This document shows, in pieces, positions 16,886 through 24,154 of a stretch of 64,000 nt of DNA; within the stretch, counting starts at the first letter, position 1, and each line of letters begins with the position of its first letter. A program made the position numbers and the translations under genes. The notes below the pieces were generated by a model, which saw only the letters and a program-made list of their open reading frames with translations, searched no databases and was not told the origin of the DNA. Source of the DNA: Arthrobacter pigmenti (GTDB lineage Bacteria > Actinomycetota > Actinomycetes > Actinomycetales > Micrococcaceae); contig NZ_JAATJL010000001.1 of the NCBI RefSeq assembly GCF_011927905.1, forward strand, positions 930,001 through 994,000. Direction: 5' to 3'.

Positions 16886-18277
16886 TTAGGCCTTCGCTCC
16901 TGCAAGCTCGGGTGCGTCCTGCGTGGTCGGGGTGTCGTCCACGAACGGATCACCGGTGCGCTTGGCGTTGTACAGGTCCGTGTCCAGGAGTCCCTCGCGC
17001 TTGGCGACGATCGTCGGGACGAGTGCCTGCCCGGCAACGTTCACCGCAGTACGCCCCATGTCCAGGATCGGGTCCACCGCGAGCAGCAGGCCGACGCCCG
17101 CGAGCGGCAGTCCCAGAGTGGACAGGGTCAGGGTCAGCATGACGACGGCCCCCGTGGTGCCCGCAGTGGCTGCGGAGCCGAGAACCGAAACCAGCGCGAT
17201 GAGCAGGTACTGGCCGAAGTCGAGTTGGATTCCGAAGAACTGGGCGACGAAGATTGCGGCAATGGCCGGGTAGATCGCTGCGCAGCCGTCCATCTTGGTG
17301 GTGGCGCCCAGCGGCACCGCGAAGGATGCGTAGCCGCGGGGGACGCCGAGGTTCCGTTCGGTGACGCGCTGTGTCAGGGGAAGCGTGCCGACCGAGGACC
17401 GCGAGACGAATGCAAGCTGGATCGCAGGCCAGGCACCCGAGAAGTACTGCTTCACGGAGAGCCCGTTGGTCTTGATCAGGATGGGGTAGACCGCGAACAG
17501 CACCAGGGCAAGGCCCACGTAGATTGCGAGCGTGAACTTGCCGAGCGAACCGATGGTGTCCCAGCCATAGACGGCGACCGCGTTACCGATGAGCCCGACG
17601 GTACCGATCGGAGCGATGCGGATGATCCACCACAGCACCTTCTGGATAACAGCGAGGGCCGAGGCGTTGAAGTTCAGGAACGGCTCGGCGGGCTTGCCCA
17701 CCTTGAGGGCGGCGATTCCGACGGCGACGGCGACAACCAGCACCTGCAGCACGTTGAAGCTGAGCCCGGTGGAGATTGCACCGGCGTCGTCAACGCTCGA
17801 GGAAGCCTCAAGACCGAGGAAGTTCACCGGAATCAGGCCCTGCAGGAACGCCCACCAGTCACCGGTGCCGCCAGTGTACTCATCCGGAGCAGTGGCATTG
17901 GTGTTGGCGCCCGGCTGGAAGATGGTACCAAGCCCCATCCCGATGATGACGGCGATCAGCGCGGTGATCGCGAACCAGAGCAGCGTCTGGCCAGCCAGGC
18001 GGGCAGCGTTGTGGACGGCGCGGAGGTTGGTGATGGAGCTGACCACGGCGGTGAAGATGAGCGGCACAACGGCGGCGCGCAGCAGCGCAACATAGCTCGA
18101 ACCGATGGTGTCCAGCGTGGTGCCGAGGGCGTTGGGGGAGTCCTCGGTGTGGCCGGTGTACTTGGCGAGGAGGCCAAGCGCGAGGCCCACGATGAGTGCG
18201 GCGATGATCTGGGGGCCGAAGGAGGTCACCCAGCGGGGCAGCCTGCGGGAGGCGGGAGCGGAGGTTTCTGAAGTCAC
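16886..18277 (-). CDS. Dicarboxylate/amino-acid:cation symporter (DAACS family)
   Basis: A 463-residue member of the GltP/DctA family of Na+- or H+-coupled glutamate, aspartate or C4-dicarboxylate carriers. The start chosen is GTG 18277 (VTSETSAPASRRLPRW); a TTG at 18307 is also possible and neither has a good ribosome binding site. Family motifs are the serine-rich re-entrant loop AFVSRSSVGTLPLTQRV, MDGCAAIYPAIAAIFVAQFF (TM7 region with the cation site), and the second hairpin VLGSAATAGTTGAVVMLTLT, followed by LAVDPILDMGRTAVNVAG carrying the conserved Asp and Arg/Asn substrate-binding positions. It is a single-gene unit with its own terminator. Confidence 0.9.
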   Translation of the reverse strand: MTSETSAPASRRLPRWVTSFGPQIIAALIVGLALGLLAKYTGHTEDSPNALGTTLDTIGSSYVALLRAAVVPLIFTAVVSSITNLRAVHNAARLAGQTLLWFAITALIAVIIGMGLGTIFQPGANTNATAPDEYTGGTGDWWAFLQGLIPVNFLGLEASSSVDDAGAISTGLSFNVLQVLVVAVAVGIAALKVGKPAEPFLNFNASALAVIQKVLWWIIRIAPIGTVGLIGNAVAVYGWDTIGSLGKFTLAIYVGLALVLFAVYPILIKTNGLSVKQYFSGAWPAIQLAFVSRSSVGTLPLTQRVTERNLGVPRGYASFAVPLGATTKMDGCAAIYPAIAAIFVAQFFGIQLDFGQYLLIALVSVLGSAATAGTTGAVVMLTLTLSTLGLPLAGVGLLLAVDPILDMGRTAVNVAGQALVPTIVAKREGLLDTDLYNAKRTGDPFVDDTPTTQDAPELAGAKA

Positions 18278-18422
18278 CCAGAAACCGTAGACCCGCTCCC
18301 ATAGCAAAGAAAGTGACCGTTGCGAAATGTTACGGCGAGCAAGAAGGTCATGCGAAGGGGCTTCTATGAGCTTCAGGCGTCATCGTGCGGAAGCGCGATC
18401 TTATTCCAGCAACGCGCGTGAC

Positions 18423-18468
18423 AAACCTGACAGCCGCGATCATGAAATGTGTCGCGGCTGCCAGGTTT
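18423..18468. terminator. Bidirectional hairpin terminator
   Basis: Arms AAACCTGACAGCCGCGA (18423-18439) and TCGCGGCTGCCAGGTTT (18452-18468) pair at 16 of 17 positions around a 12-base loop. The A-run on the left and T-run on the right would allow termination in both directions. It lies 14 bases beyond the stop of the minus-strand CHRD gene. Confidence 0.7.
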
Positions 18469-18481
18469 CAGCGTGGCCTCC

Positions 18482-19192
18482 TCAGTCGAGGCGGCTGCGG
18501 GAGCGCATAAATACAACGGTCCCGAGCGCTGCTGCACCGAGGATGCCAAGGGCAAGGGGCGAAGCTGCATTTGCCGCGCCGTCATCCGCCACGACAGCGG
18601 CACCAGTATCAGCGCCTCCCACCGGCATTGATGCCAATTGGCCGCGTACCGCACCGGGGACGTAAGCCGAGGTATGGGTGTCGGCGGAGAAGCCGCCGGG
18701 ATTGGCTTCGATTTCCTTCAGCGAGAATCCCTCTCCGGTATCTGCGCCGTCGTCCCCCTCAAGTCCCGTAGTGAAGGGACCCTGGAGGCATCCCGAACTG
18801 GTGAGCACGCCGTCGCCCTCAGGATTCGGGAACGCCAACCGTGGGGGTCCGTTTGAGCCCGCAGCAGTCTCGTGAACATGCGTTGCTGTCTTTGCTGCGC
18901 TTTGATATGGCGGTGTGACACCGTTCAGAGTGATCTCGTAACAGATGATCTCCAAATCGGAGTTGATCATGAAGTTAAAACCGCCGGTGGCCCCAGGCTC
19001 ACCCGGTGCAGGTGCGCCGTCCGGGCCGATCACCTGATCCGGGGTTGCGTAGACCGTGTAATAGCTCGTGAAGCTGTCGGGTCGGTCAACCGCGGTCTCG
19101 GCGTTGGCCGGCGCCGCCCCGGTTACGGCCAGCAGAGCGGTCCCTGCGGCGACTCCTGCGAAAGCCGCGATGCGTGTCTTGGTGGTTTGCAT
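18482..19192 (-). CDS. CHRD-domain surface protein
   Basis: A 236-residue exported protein. A signal peptide (TRIAAFAGVAAGTALLAVTG, cleavage near APANAE) precedes a CHRD (chordin-like) domain, residues about 45-180, with GGFNFMINSDLEIICYEITL, ATHVHETAAGSNGPPRLAF and ADTHTSAYVPGAVRGQL. A C-terminal helix (PLALGILGAAALGTVVF) and basic RSRSRLD tail give a membrane anchor; no LPXTG is seen. The ribosome binding site AAAGGGAC is 3 bases before ATG. It is divergent from an ECF sigma/anti-sigma pair, a common actinobacterial association, so it is probably a target of that sigma factor. CHRD function in bacteria is poorly known. Confidence 0.82.
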   Translation of the reverse strand: MQTTKTRIAAFAGVAAGTALLAVTGAAPANAETAVDRPDSFTSYYTVYATPDQVIGPDGAPAPGEPGATGGFNFMINSDLEIICYEITLNGVTPPYQSAAKTATHVHETAAGSNGPPRLAFPNPEGDGVLTSSGCLQGPFTTGLEGDDGADTGEGFSLKEIEANPGGFSADTHTSAYVPGAVRGQLASMPVGGADTGAAVVADDGAANAASPLALGILGAAALGTVVFMRSRSRLD

Positions 19193-19357
19193 GATGTCCC
19201 TTTCGATACGCAGCGCCGGGAGCCGGTGCCGCCGTACGAGGGAATACCTATGACCCGGCCGTTTCGTTCATCCTGATTTTTTTTGCCCGTCCGGTGAACG
19301 CGGCGCAGTCCTTGGCAGTAACCCTATTGAGGATCTGTTCGCGAATGGGCGGTAGTT

Positions 19358-19903
19358 ATGCTTGGGACGATGAGCGAGGAAGGGGCGGCCCGCGTGCTCA
19401 GCCAAACCGCGGGGTTCGACGCGCCGAAGGCATTCGCCGAACACGCCCGGGCGATCTACGGTTTTGTATACAACAGCACCCGGGACGCCTCAGTCGCAGA
19501 AGACTGTGTGCAGGAGACGTTCGTCCGGGCGTGGCGTTCGCGTGAGAGGTACAGCTCCGAGCGCGGTTCGGAGCGGTCATGGCTCTTTGCGATAGCGCGC
19601 AACGTCGTCGTCGATGAATTAAAGGCCCGGGCCCGCCGACCGACGCCGATAACGGGCGATCGGATGGAGAGCGAAACCGCTGCTCTCATTGAGGCGGGAG
19701 AGGTGGACGATCGGATTGTGCTCTATGGCGGCCTGGCGCAGTTGAGCCCGGAGCATCGCGCAGTAATTGTTGCCGTGCAACTGAACGGTATGAGCTACCA
19801 GCAGTTGAGCGAGCGAAGCGGAATTTCGGTGGCAACGCTACGCACACGGATGTTTTACGGCCTTAAGGCATTGCGGGAAGTATTGAGGGAGGAGGACAAG
19901 TGA
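19358..19903 (+). CDS. ECF-type RNA polymerase sigma factor
   Basis: A 181-residue sigma factor with region 2 (FAEHARAIYGFVYNSTRD, then SVAEDCVQETFVRAWRSRER) and region 4 (YGGLAQLSPEHRAVIVAVQL, then YQQLSERSGISVATLRTRMF helix-turn-helix). It has neither region 1.1 nor region 3, as usual for ECF group proteins. ATG 19358 is used; ATG 19370 is the alternative. The stop overlaps the start of an RskA-like anti-sigma gene by 4 bases (GTGA), and the pair looks like the SigK/RskA class. It would direct transcription of the pair itself and perhaps of the divergent CHRD gene; the 165-base divergent region has no box I can assign confidently. Confidence 0.88.
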   Translation: MLGTMSEEGAARVLSQTAGFDAPKAFAEHARAIYGFVYNSTRDASVAEDCVQETFVRAWRSRERYSSERGSERSWLFAIARNVVVDELKARARRPTPITGDRMESETAALIEAGEVDDRIVLYGGLAQLSPEHRAVIVAVQLNGMSYQQLSERSGISVATLRTRMFYGLKALREVLREEDK

Positions 19904-20658
19904 CAAATGAACAAGCGCGCCGCGAGGAGCTGATGGGCGCTGCCCTGGCGGGTGAGCTGACAGAAGCGGAGCGGCGTGAGTTCGACCGGGCATGCGCCGC
20001 TGACCCTCGTCTGCGGCGCGAGTACCAGGCCCTGCAGGGCGTAGCGGAGCGGCTTGACCGGTCAGAACTCGTTTGGACGGACCAGGACCTCCCGCCAGGA
20101 CTAGCCGGAAGGGTTTTCGCCGCGACAACAGAGAAGCCGGAACGCGCCGGCGACGGGCACGGCGTTCCTGCCGCACGCCATGCCACGGATGGCGACCACG
20201 TGCCGCCACCAACGTCCCACCGTCACCGTAGACGCCGAGTTGCACTGATGAGCACGGCCGCAGCAGCCAGCCTGCTCGTGGTCGGGGCGCTGGGAGGAAT
20301 CGCTATCAACAATGCGTTGCAGGCGCCCCCCGGTGGTCCCCCTGGAACGCTTGGCGCCGTCGAAGACGTTGATTTTTCCCGTGTTCAGCAAGGGGCTTCT
20401 TTCGACGCTTCGCTGGTGGCGCACACCTGGGGCACAGAAACGGTGCTCGAAGTGGATGGCCTTACAGTGGGTGATTCCTACGAAGTGGTGCTGGTGAGTG
20501 AAGACGGCCGAGACCTGACATCAGGAACCTTCTTCGGATCGGAGCAGACTGTCACCTGCCGAATGAACGCGGCGGTTATGCGCGAGGACGTCTCTGCGCT
20601 GGAGATCCGCAGGGTAACCGGTGAAGTGGTGGCCTCATCGACCCTCCCGGACCTTTAG
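19900..20658 (+). CDS. RskA-type anti-sigma factor
   Basis: A 252-residue single-pass membrane anti-sigma factor. The cytoplasmic N-terminal zinc-less anti-sigma domain reads MGAALAGELTEAERREFDRA and LRREYQALQGVAERL; one transmembrane helix (AAASLLVVGALGGIAINNAL, about residues 125-145) follows; the extracytoplasmic RskA domain has LVAHTWGTETVLEVDGL, GDSYEVVLVSEDGRDLTSG and a final VSALEIRRVTGEVVASSTLP. It holds the ECF sigma factor at the membrane until regulated proteolysis releases it (known for RskA/SigK). It is translationally coupled to the sigma gene through a GTG start inside the sigma stop. A large hairpin starts 9 bases after its stop. Confidence 0.88.
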   Translation: MTNEQARREELMGAALAGELTEAERREFDRACAADPRLRREYQALQGVAERLDRSELVWTDQDLPPGLAGRVFAATTEKPERAGDGHGVPAARHATDGDHVPPPTSHRHRRRRVALMSTAAAASLLVVGALGGIAINNALQAPPGGPPGTLGAVEDVDFSRVQQGASFDASLVAHTWGTETVLEVDGLTVGDSYEVVLVSEDGRDLTSGTFFGSEQTVTCRMNAAVMREDVSALEIRRVTGEVVASSTLPDL

Positions 20659-20667
20659 CCGGAGGAC

Positions 20668-20726
20668 AGTTTCGTGCAGCTGCGGCGACTTCCGGACGTC
20701 GTACGTCGCCACAACTGCACGAAACT
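20668..20726. terminator. Large imperfect hairpin beside the IS110 element
   Basis: Arms AGTTTCGTGCAG (20668-20679) and CTGCACGAAACT (20715-20726) are perfectly complementary, and the stem continues inward with GGCGAC/GTCGCC and two mismatches to a 15-base loop. It follows the anti-sigma stop and may terminate that operon. It also lies 33 bases from the IS110 transposase stop, so it may mark or resemble the insertion target. Confidence 0.55.
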
Positions 20727-20759
20727 TCCCCTAAGTAGCTAATACGAAAGTAAGGTGAG

Positions 20760-21998
20760 TCAGGCTGCGGTTCCCGGGGTGATGGTGACGTTGTAGCCGA
20801 GACTTTTTAGCTTGTTGATGGCTTTGTTCCTGGCTTTGGCCGGGTCCAGCCGGGTGTAGTGGTCGGGCCCGGGGTCTGCGTAGCATTCGCCGTCGGCGAG
20901 CACGTGCCAGACCGCGGTGAGGATGGAATGCTGTAGCGCCACGATGGCTTTCATGGGTCCGCGGCGGGCGGCTATGCGCCGGTATTTGGCGGCAAGGTAG
21001 GTGTTTTTGCTGCGGGAAGCGGAGAGTGCGGCGGTACCAAGGGCGGCTTTGAGGTACTTGTTGCCGGGCAGGATGTGCGCTGATTTGATCCGGCCGGCGG
21101 ATTCGTTGGATCCGGGACAGACCCCGGCCCAGGATGCGAGTCGTCCGGGGGTTTCGAAGACGGTCATGTCCGCACCGGTTTCGGCGATGATCACTTCGGC
21201 GACGCGCTGGGACACTCCGGGGATGGTGGCCAGGAATTCCCTGGCTGCGCGAAAGGGTGACATCGCCTCCTCAATCCGCTCGGTGAGGGCGTCGATGCTG
21301 CGGCTCTGGGCGTCGATCTGATCCAGGTGCAGCCGTGCCATGAACGCGTGGTGTTCCTTGAAGCGACCGGTGAGGGCGTCGACGAGTTCGGGGATCTTAG
21401 ATTTGAGCGTTCCTCTGGCCAGCCCCGCGAGGATCTGCGGATCCCGTTCGCCGTTGATGAGGGCTTCGAGCATGGCCCGGGAGGAGACCCCGGTCAGGTC
21501 CGAGACCACGGAGGAAAGCTTGATGCCCGAGCCTTCCAGGAACTTCTCCAGCCGCTGGATTTCCCTAGTCCGGTCCCTGATGGCAATGGAGCGGGTGCGG
21601 GTCAGATCCCGCAACTCCCGGATGGGCTCCGGTGGAATGAACGATGCCCGCAGAAGCCCGTGCGCGGCCAATTGGGCCAACCACGCCGCGTCGGAGACAT
21701 CGGTCTTACGTCCCGGGATGTTCCGGGCCGCTTTCGCATTGACCAGCACAACGGGCAGTGTTTCCTCCAACAGGTAGAAGAACGGTTTCCAGTAATCACT
21801 GGTCGCTTCCATCACCACCGTGCTCACATGCTCGGCCTCCAGGAAGTCCCGAAGTGCCAGGATCTGGCTGGTTGTTGCACCCCAACTGGTCACCGTCGTG
21901 GTGAATGTTCCGGCCCGTTTACCAGGAACCCGCAGGCAAACCTTCGCGTCGCGTTTGGAAATATCCATCCCGACCGCCCGGTCATGCACGATATCCAT
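20760..21998 (-). CDS. IS110-family transposase (DEDD recombinase)
   Basis: A 412-residue transposase. ATG 21998 (MDIVHDRAVGMDISKRDAKV) is chosen because the RuvC-like DEDD fold starts immediately. The N-terminal half has the first Asp in VGMDISKRDAKVCLRV, Glu in VVMEATSDYWKPFFYLLEE and the DVSDAAWLAQLAAHGLL segment with two Asp. The C-terminal Tnp_20 domain has FLATIPGVSQRVAEVIIAET, FETPGRLASWAGVCPGSNES (catalytic Ser region) and KYLKAALGTAALSASR. IS110 enzymes recombine DNA guided by a bridge RNA transcribed from the element's non-coding end. The gene appears intact, with no frameshift. Confidence 0.92.
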   Translation of the reverse strand: MDIVHDRAVGMDISKRDAKVCLRVPGKRAGTFTTTVTSWGATTSQILALRDFLEAEHVSTVVMEATSDYWKPFFYLLEETLPVVLVNAKAARNIPGRKTDVSDAAWLAQLAAHGLLRASFIPPEPIRELRDLTRTRSIAIRDRTREIQRLEKFLEGSGIKLSSVVSDLTGVSSRAMLEALINGERDPQILAGLARGTLKSKIPELVDALTGRFKEHHAFMARLHLDQIDAQSRSIDALTERIEEAMSPFRAAREFLATIPGVSQRVAEVIIAETGADMTVFETPGRLASWAGVCPGSNESAGRIKSAHILPGNKYLKAALGTAALSASRSKNTYLAAKYRRIAARRGPMKAIVALQHSILTAVWHVLADGECYADPGPDHYTRLDPAKARNKAINKLKSLGYNVTITPGTAA

Positions 21999-22233
21999 GA
22001 TGATTCTCCTGACACCCTTAAACTCGATAATTGGTGTCTGCCGCGGGGAGGACAGGGAAATCAATTCAGGAATCTAACACTCGTGCTCACCGGCAACAAT
22101 CCACGGTTCCCGTGGAAGTCCTCCACGCCACGCTAGCTCACAGGCTCAACTACAGCACCAAGCTTGGACCGGCGTCGACCGTGGCAGACACCTCAATGAT
22201 CCGCCTAACCACCTACCGGAACCAGAGCCTAAG
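21999..22233 (-). ncRNA. Candidate IS110 bridge RNA region (transposase upstream end)
   Basis: This is the non-coding DNA upstream of the transposase, the place where IS110-group elements such as IS621 encode their bridge RNA. Near the gene it contains an inverted repeat, GACACC (22011-22016) with GGTGTC about 14 bases further on, able to form a stem. Exact RNA limits, target- and donor-binding loops cannot be read without the homologous element set. Assignment is by position and family knowledge. Confidence 0.35.
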
Positions 22234-22285
22234 GCGAGCCAACGACGACTTTCTACCACCACGGCGCGTCAGCGACGCTGAACCG

Positions 22286-24001
22286 CTAGCTCAGCAGTGC
22301 CCGGCGCAGTGTATCCAGACCGACTGAGCCGAGATTCAGCGCGCGGGTATGGAAGGCGCGCAGGTTGAAGTGCTCGCCTTCGCGCTCCTTCACCTCGTCG
22401 CGGATCTGCTCCCAGAGCCGCTGTCCGATCTTGTAGGACGGTGCCTGCCCCGGCCAGCCGAGGTAGCGGTTGAACTCGAAGTTCAACTGCCCCTCGCTGA
22501 TGGCGATGTTCTTCTTCAGGAACTCGTAACCCTCATCCGGAGTCCATGTGCCTGAGCCCCAGCGCTCCGGGACTTCGAGTTCCAGGTGCACGCCGATGTC
22601 AAACACCACGCGGGCAGCCCTCATGCGCTGGGCATCGAGCATGCCAAGGCGGTCTCCCGGATCACTGAGATATCCGAGTTCCTCCATGAGCCGTTCCGCA
22701 TAGAGCGCCCAACCTTCACCGTGGCCGGAAACCCAGACCGCGTTGCGGCGCCAGGAGTTGAGCAGGCCACGCTGATAGGTGGCGGTGGCGACCTGCAGGT
22801 GATGCCCCGGAACACCCTCGTGGTAGACGGTGGTGGTTTCCTTCCAGGTGGTGAAGGATTCCTCGCCCTCGGGCACCGACCACCACATGCGGCCGGGGCG
22901 CGAAAAATCGTCGCTGGGGCCGGTGTAGTAGATCCCGCCTTCCTGGGTGGGCGCGATCATGCACTCGAGTCGGCGCATGATGTCCGGGATGTCGAAGTGG
23001 ACGTCAGCGAGTTCAGCCACAGCCTTGTCCGACAGCCCCTGCATCCACGCCTGAAGGTTGTCCGTGCCCTGCAGTTGGCGTTCCGGAGACTCATCGAGGA
23101 TTCGGATCGCTTCCTCGATGGAAGCGCCCTCCTTGATCTCGTTCGCCACGGCTTCCTGCTCCGCGATGATCCGGTCCAGCTCTTCGACGCCCCACCGGTA
23201 GGTCTCCTCAAGGTCAACAGCCGAACCGAGGAACAGCCGGGACATCAGTGCATAGTGCTCGCGACCAACGGCGTCCTTCTCGGGTGCTTCCGGGAGGAGC
23301 TCCTCTTCAAGGAAGGATGTCAGTTGACGGTACGCATTGCGGGCGGCTTCTGCTCCCGCGGTGAGTTCGTTGCGCACCGACTCGGGCAACTCGGCGCCGT
23401 TCTTGGCGCGGGCGCCGGCAACGAACTCGTCGAAGTAACCGCCGTCTGCCTCATAGGCAGTGGTCTGCCCGATGACGATGCGTACCTGGCGGGCAGCTGC
23501 GACGATGCCGCGGTTCTTGCCTTCCCGCAGCGAGGTGATGTACCCGCCAATGGCATCAGGGATATTGCAGAGCCGCCCGGCGATGTGGCCCCACTGTTCC
23601 GGAGTGTCCGTGGGCATGAGGTCGAAGATCGCCCGGATTTCCTGTGCCGGGCAGGCAATGTTGTTCAGGTCCGCGAGGCTGCGGCCGGTGGCGTGGATCT
23701 CGAGTTCCAGCCCAAGGCGTTCCCGCATCGCGTCCAGGGTGACGGCGTCGACGTCGTCAGTAGGTTCCAGATCTGTGAGCCGCTCAAGCGTCTCCCGGGT
23801 TGCTTCAGCAAACGCCTCGAGGCCGGCAGGAGAGTAGTCGCGGTACTCGGTTTCATGGCCGGGCAGGCCAAGCGTGGTGGCGAAGCCCGGGTCCAGTTGC
23901 AGCAGCATGTCGGTGTGGGCATCGGCAACGGCGTCGATGGCCGTCTGGGCACGGGTAGGAGCCTCGGCGGTCAGGTCTGTGGTGGAAGTCTCGTTGGTCA
24001 C
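22286..24001 (-). CDS. DUF885 family metallopeptidase-like protein
   Basis: A 571-residue soluble protein. The GTG at 24001 (VTNETSTTDLTAEAPTRA) is chosen as start because the longer frame upstream is unlike the family. DUF885 features are the N-terminal helical region with LDPGFATTLGLPGHETEYRD, the zinc-ligand-like TVYHEGVPGHHLQVATATYQ near residue 400, the downstream Glu region VSGHGEGWALYAERLMEELG and the C-terminal YLGWPGQAPSYKIGQRLW. The HExxxH plus Glu arrangement resembles gluzincin peptidases, and some members are described as dipeptidyl or carboxypeptidases, but the substrate is unknown. No signal peptide is visible. It is divergent from the serpin gene. Confidence 0.85.
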   Translation of the reverse strand: MTNETSTTDLTAEAPTRAQTAIDAVADAHTDMLLQLDPGFATTLGLPGHETEYRDYSPAGLEAFAEATRETLERLTDLEPTDDVDAVTLDAMRERLGLELEIHATGRSLADLNNIACPAQEIRAIFDLMPTDTPEQWGHIAGRLCNIPDAIGGYITSLREGKNRGIVAAARQVRIVIGQTTAYEADGGYFDEFVAGARAKNGAELPESVRNELTAGAEAARNAYRQLTSFLEEELLPEAPEKDAVGREHYALMSRLFLGSAVDLEETYRWGVEELDRIIAEQEAVANEIKEGASIEEAIRILDESPERQLQGTDNLQAWMQGLSDKAVAELADVHFDIPDIMRRLECMIAPTQEGGIYYTGPSDDFSRPGRMWWSVPEGEESFTTWKETTTVYHEGVPGHHLQVATATYQRGLLNSWRRNAVWVSGHGEGWALYAERLMEELGYLSDPGDRLGMLDAQRMRAARVVFDIGVHLELEVPERWGSGTWTPDEGYEFLKKNIAISEGQLNFEFNRYLGWPGQAPSYKIGQRLWEQIRDEVKEREGEHFNLRAFHTRALNLGSVGLDTLRRALLS

Positions 24002-24154
24002 GTCTACGAGCCTAGCGGCCCACTGTTGCTCGGGGCCACAGAGCGCTGCGCCTGTGGACAGTATCGTGACCGGATTGTGTTCCTCCCGTGCTGGTGCGCG
24101 AACACCGCGCGGCCCTAGGTTGAACAGCACACACCAAACTACCGGGGGCACAGC
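24002..24154. promoter_or_regulatory. Divergent promoter gap between the DUF885 and serpin genes
   Basis: This 153-base non-coding region must contain the start signals of both flanking genes. I see no repeat, hairpin or clear -35/-10 pair that I would defend. Confidence 0.3.

Larger units (their letters stand above)
20730..22233 (-). mobile_element. IS110-family insertion sequence (approximate limits)
   Basis: The element contains one transposase gene on the minus strand, about 30 bases downstream of it and about 235 bases or more of non-coding DNA upstream. No long terminal inverted repeats or clear target duplication are seen, as is normal for IS110. The limits given are a guess based on a shared CCTAAG at 20730-20735 and 22228-22233, which could be the duplicated core but is short enough to be chance. 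The flanks are a hairpin after the anti-sigma gene and the end of the DUF885 gene. Confidence 0.55.

Noticed and set aside
16823..18271. Plus-strand frame of 482 codons over the symporter
   Set aside because: It is antisense to the DAACS transporter, and its Gly/Asp/Arg-rich product is a typical high-GC shadow.
22586..24118. Plus-strand frame of 510 codons over the DUF885 gene
   Set aside because: Shadow frame with no motif; the opposite strand carries the HEGVPGHH metal-binding region.
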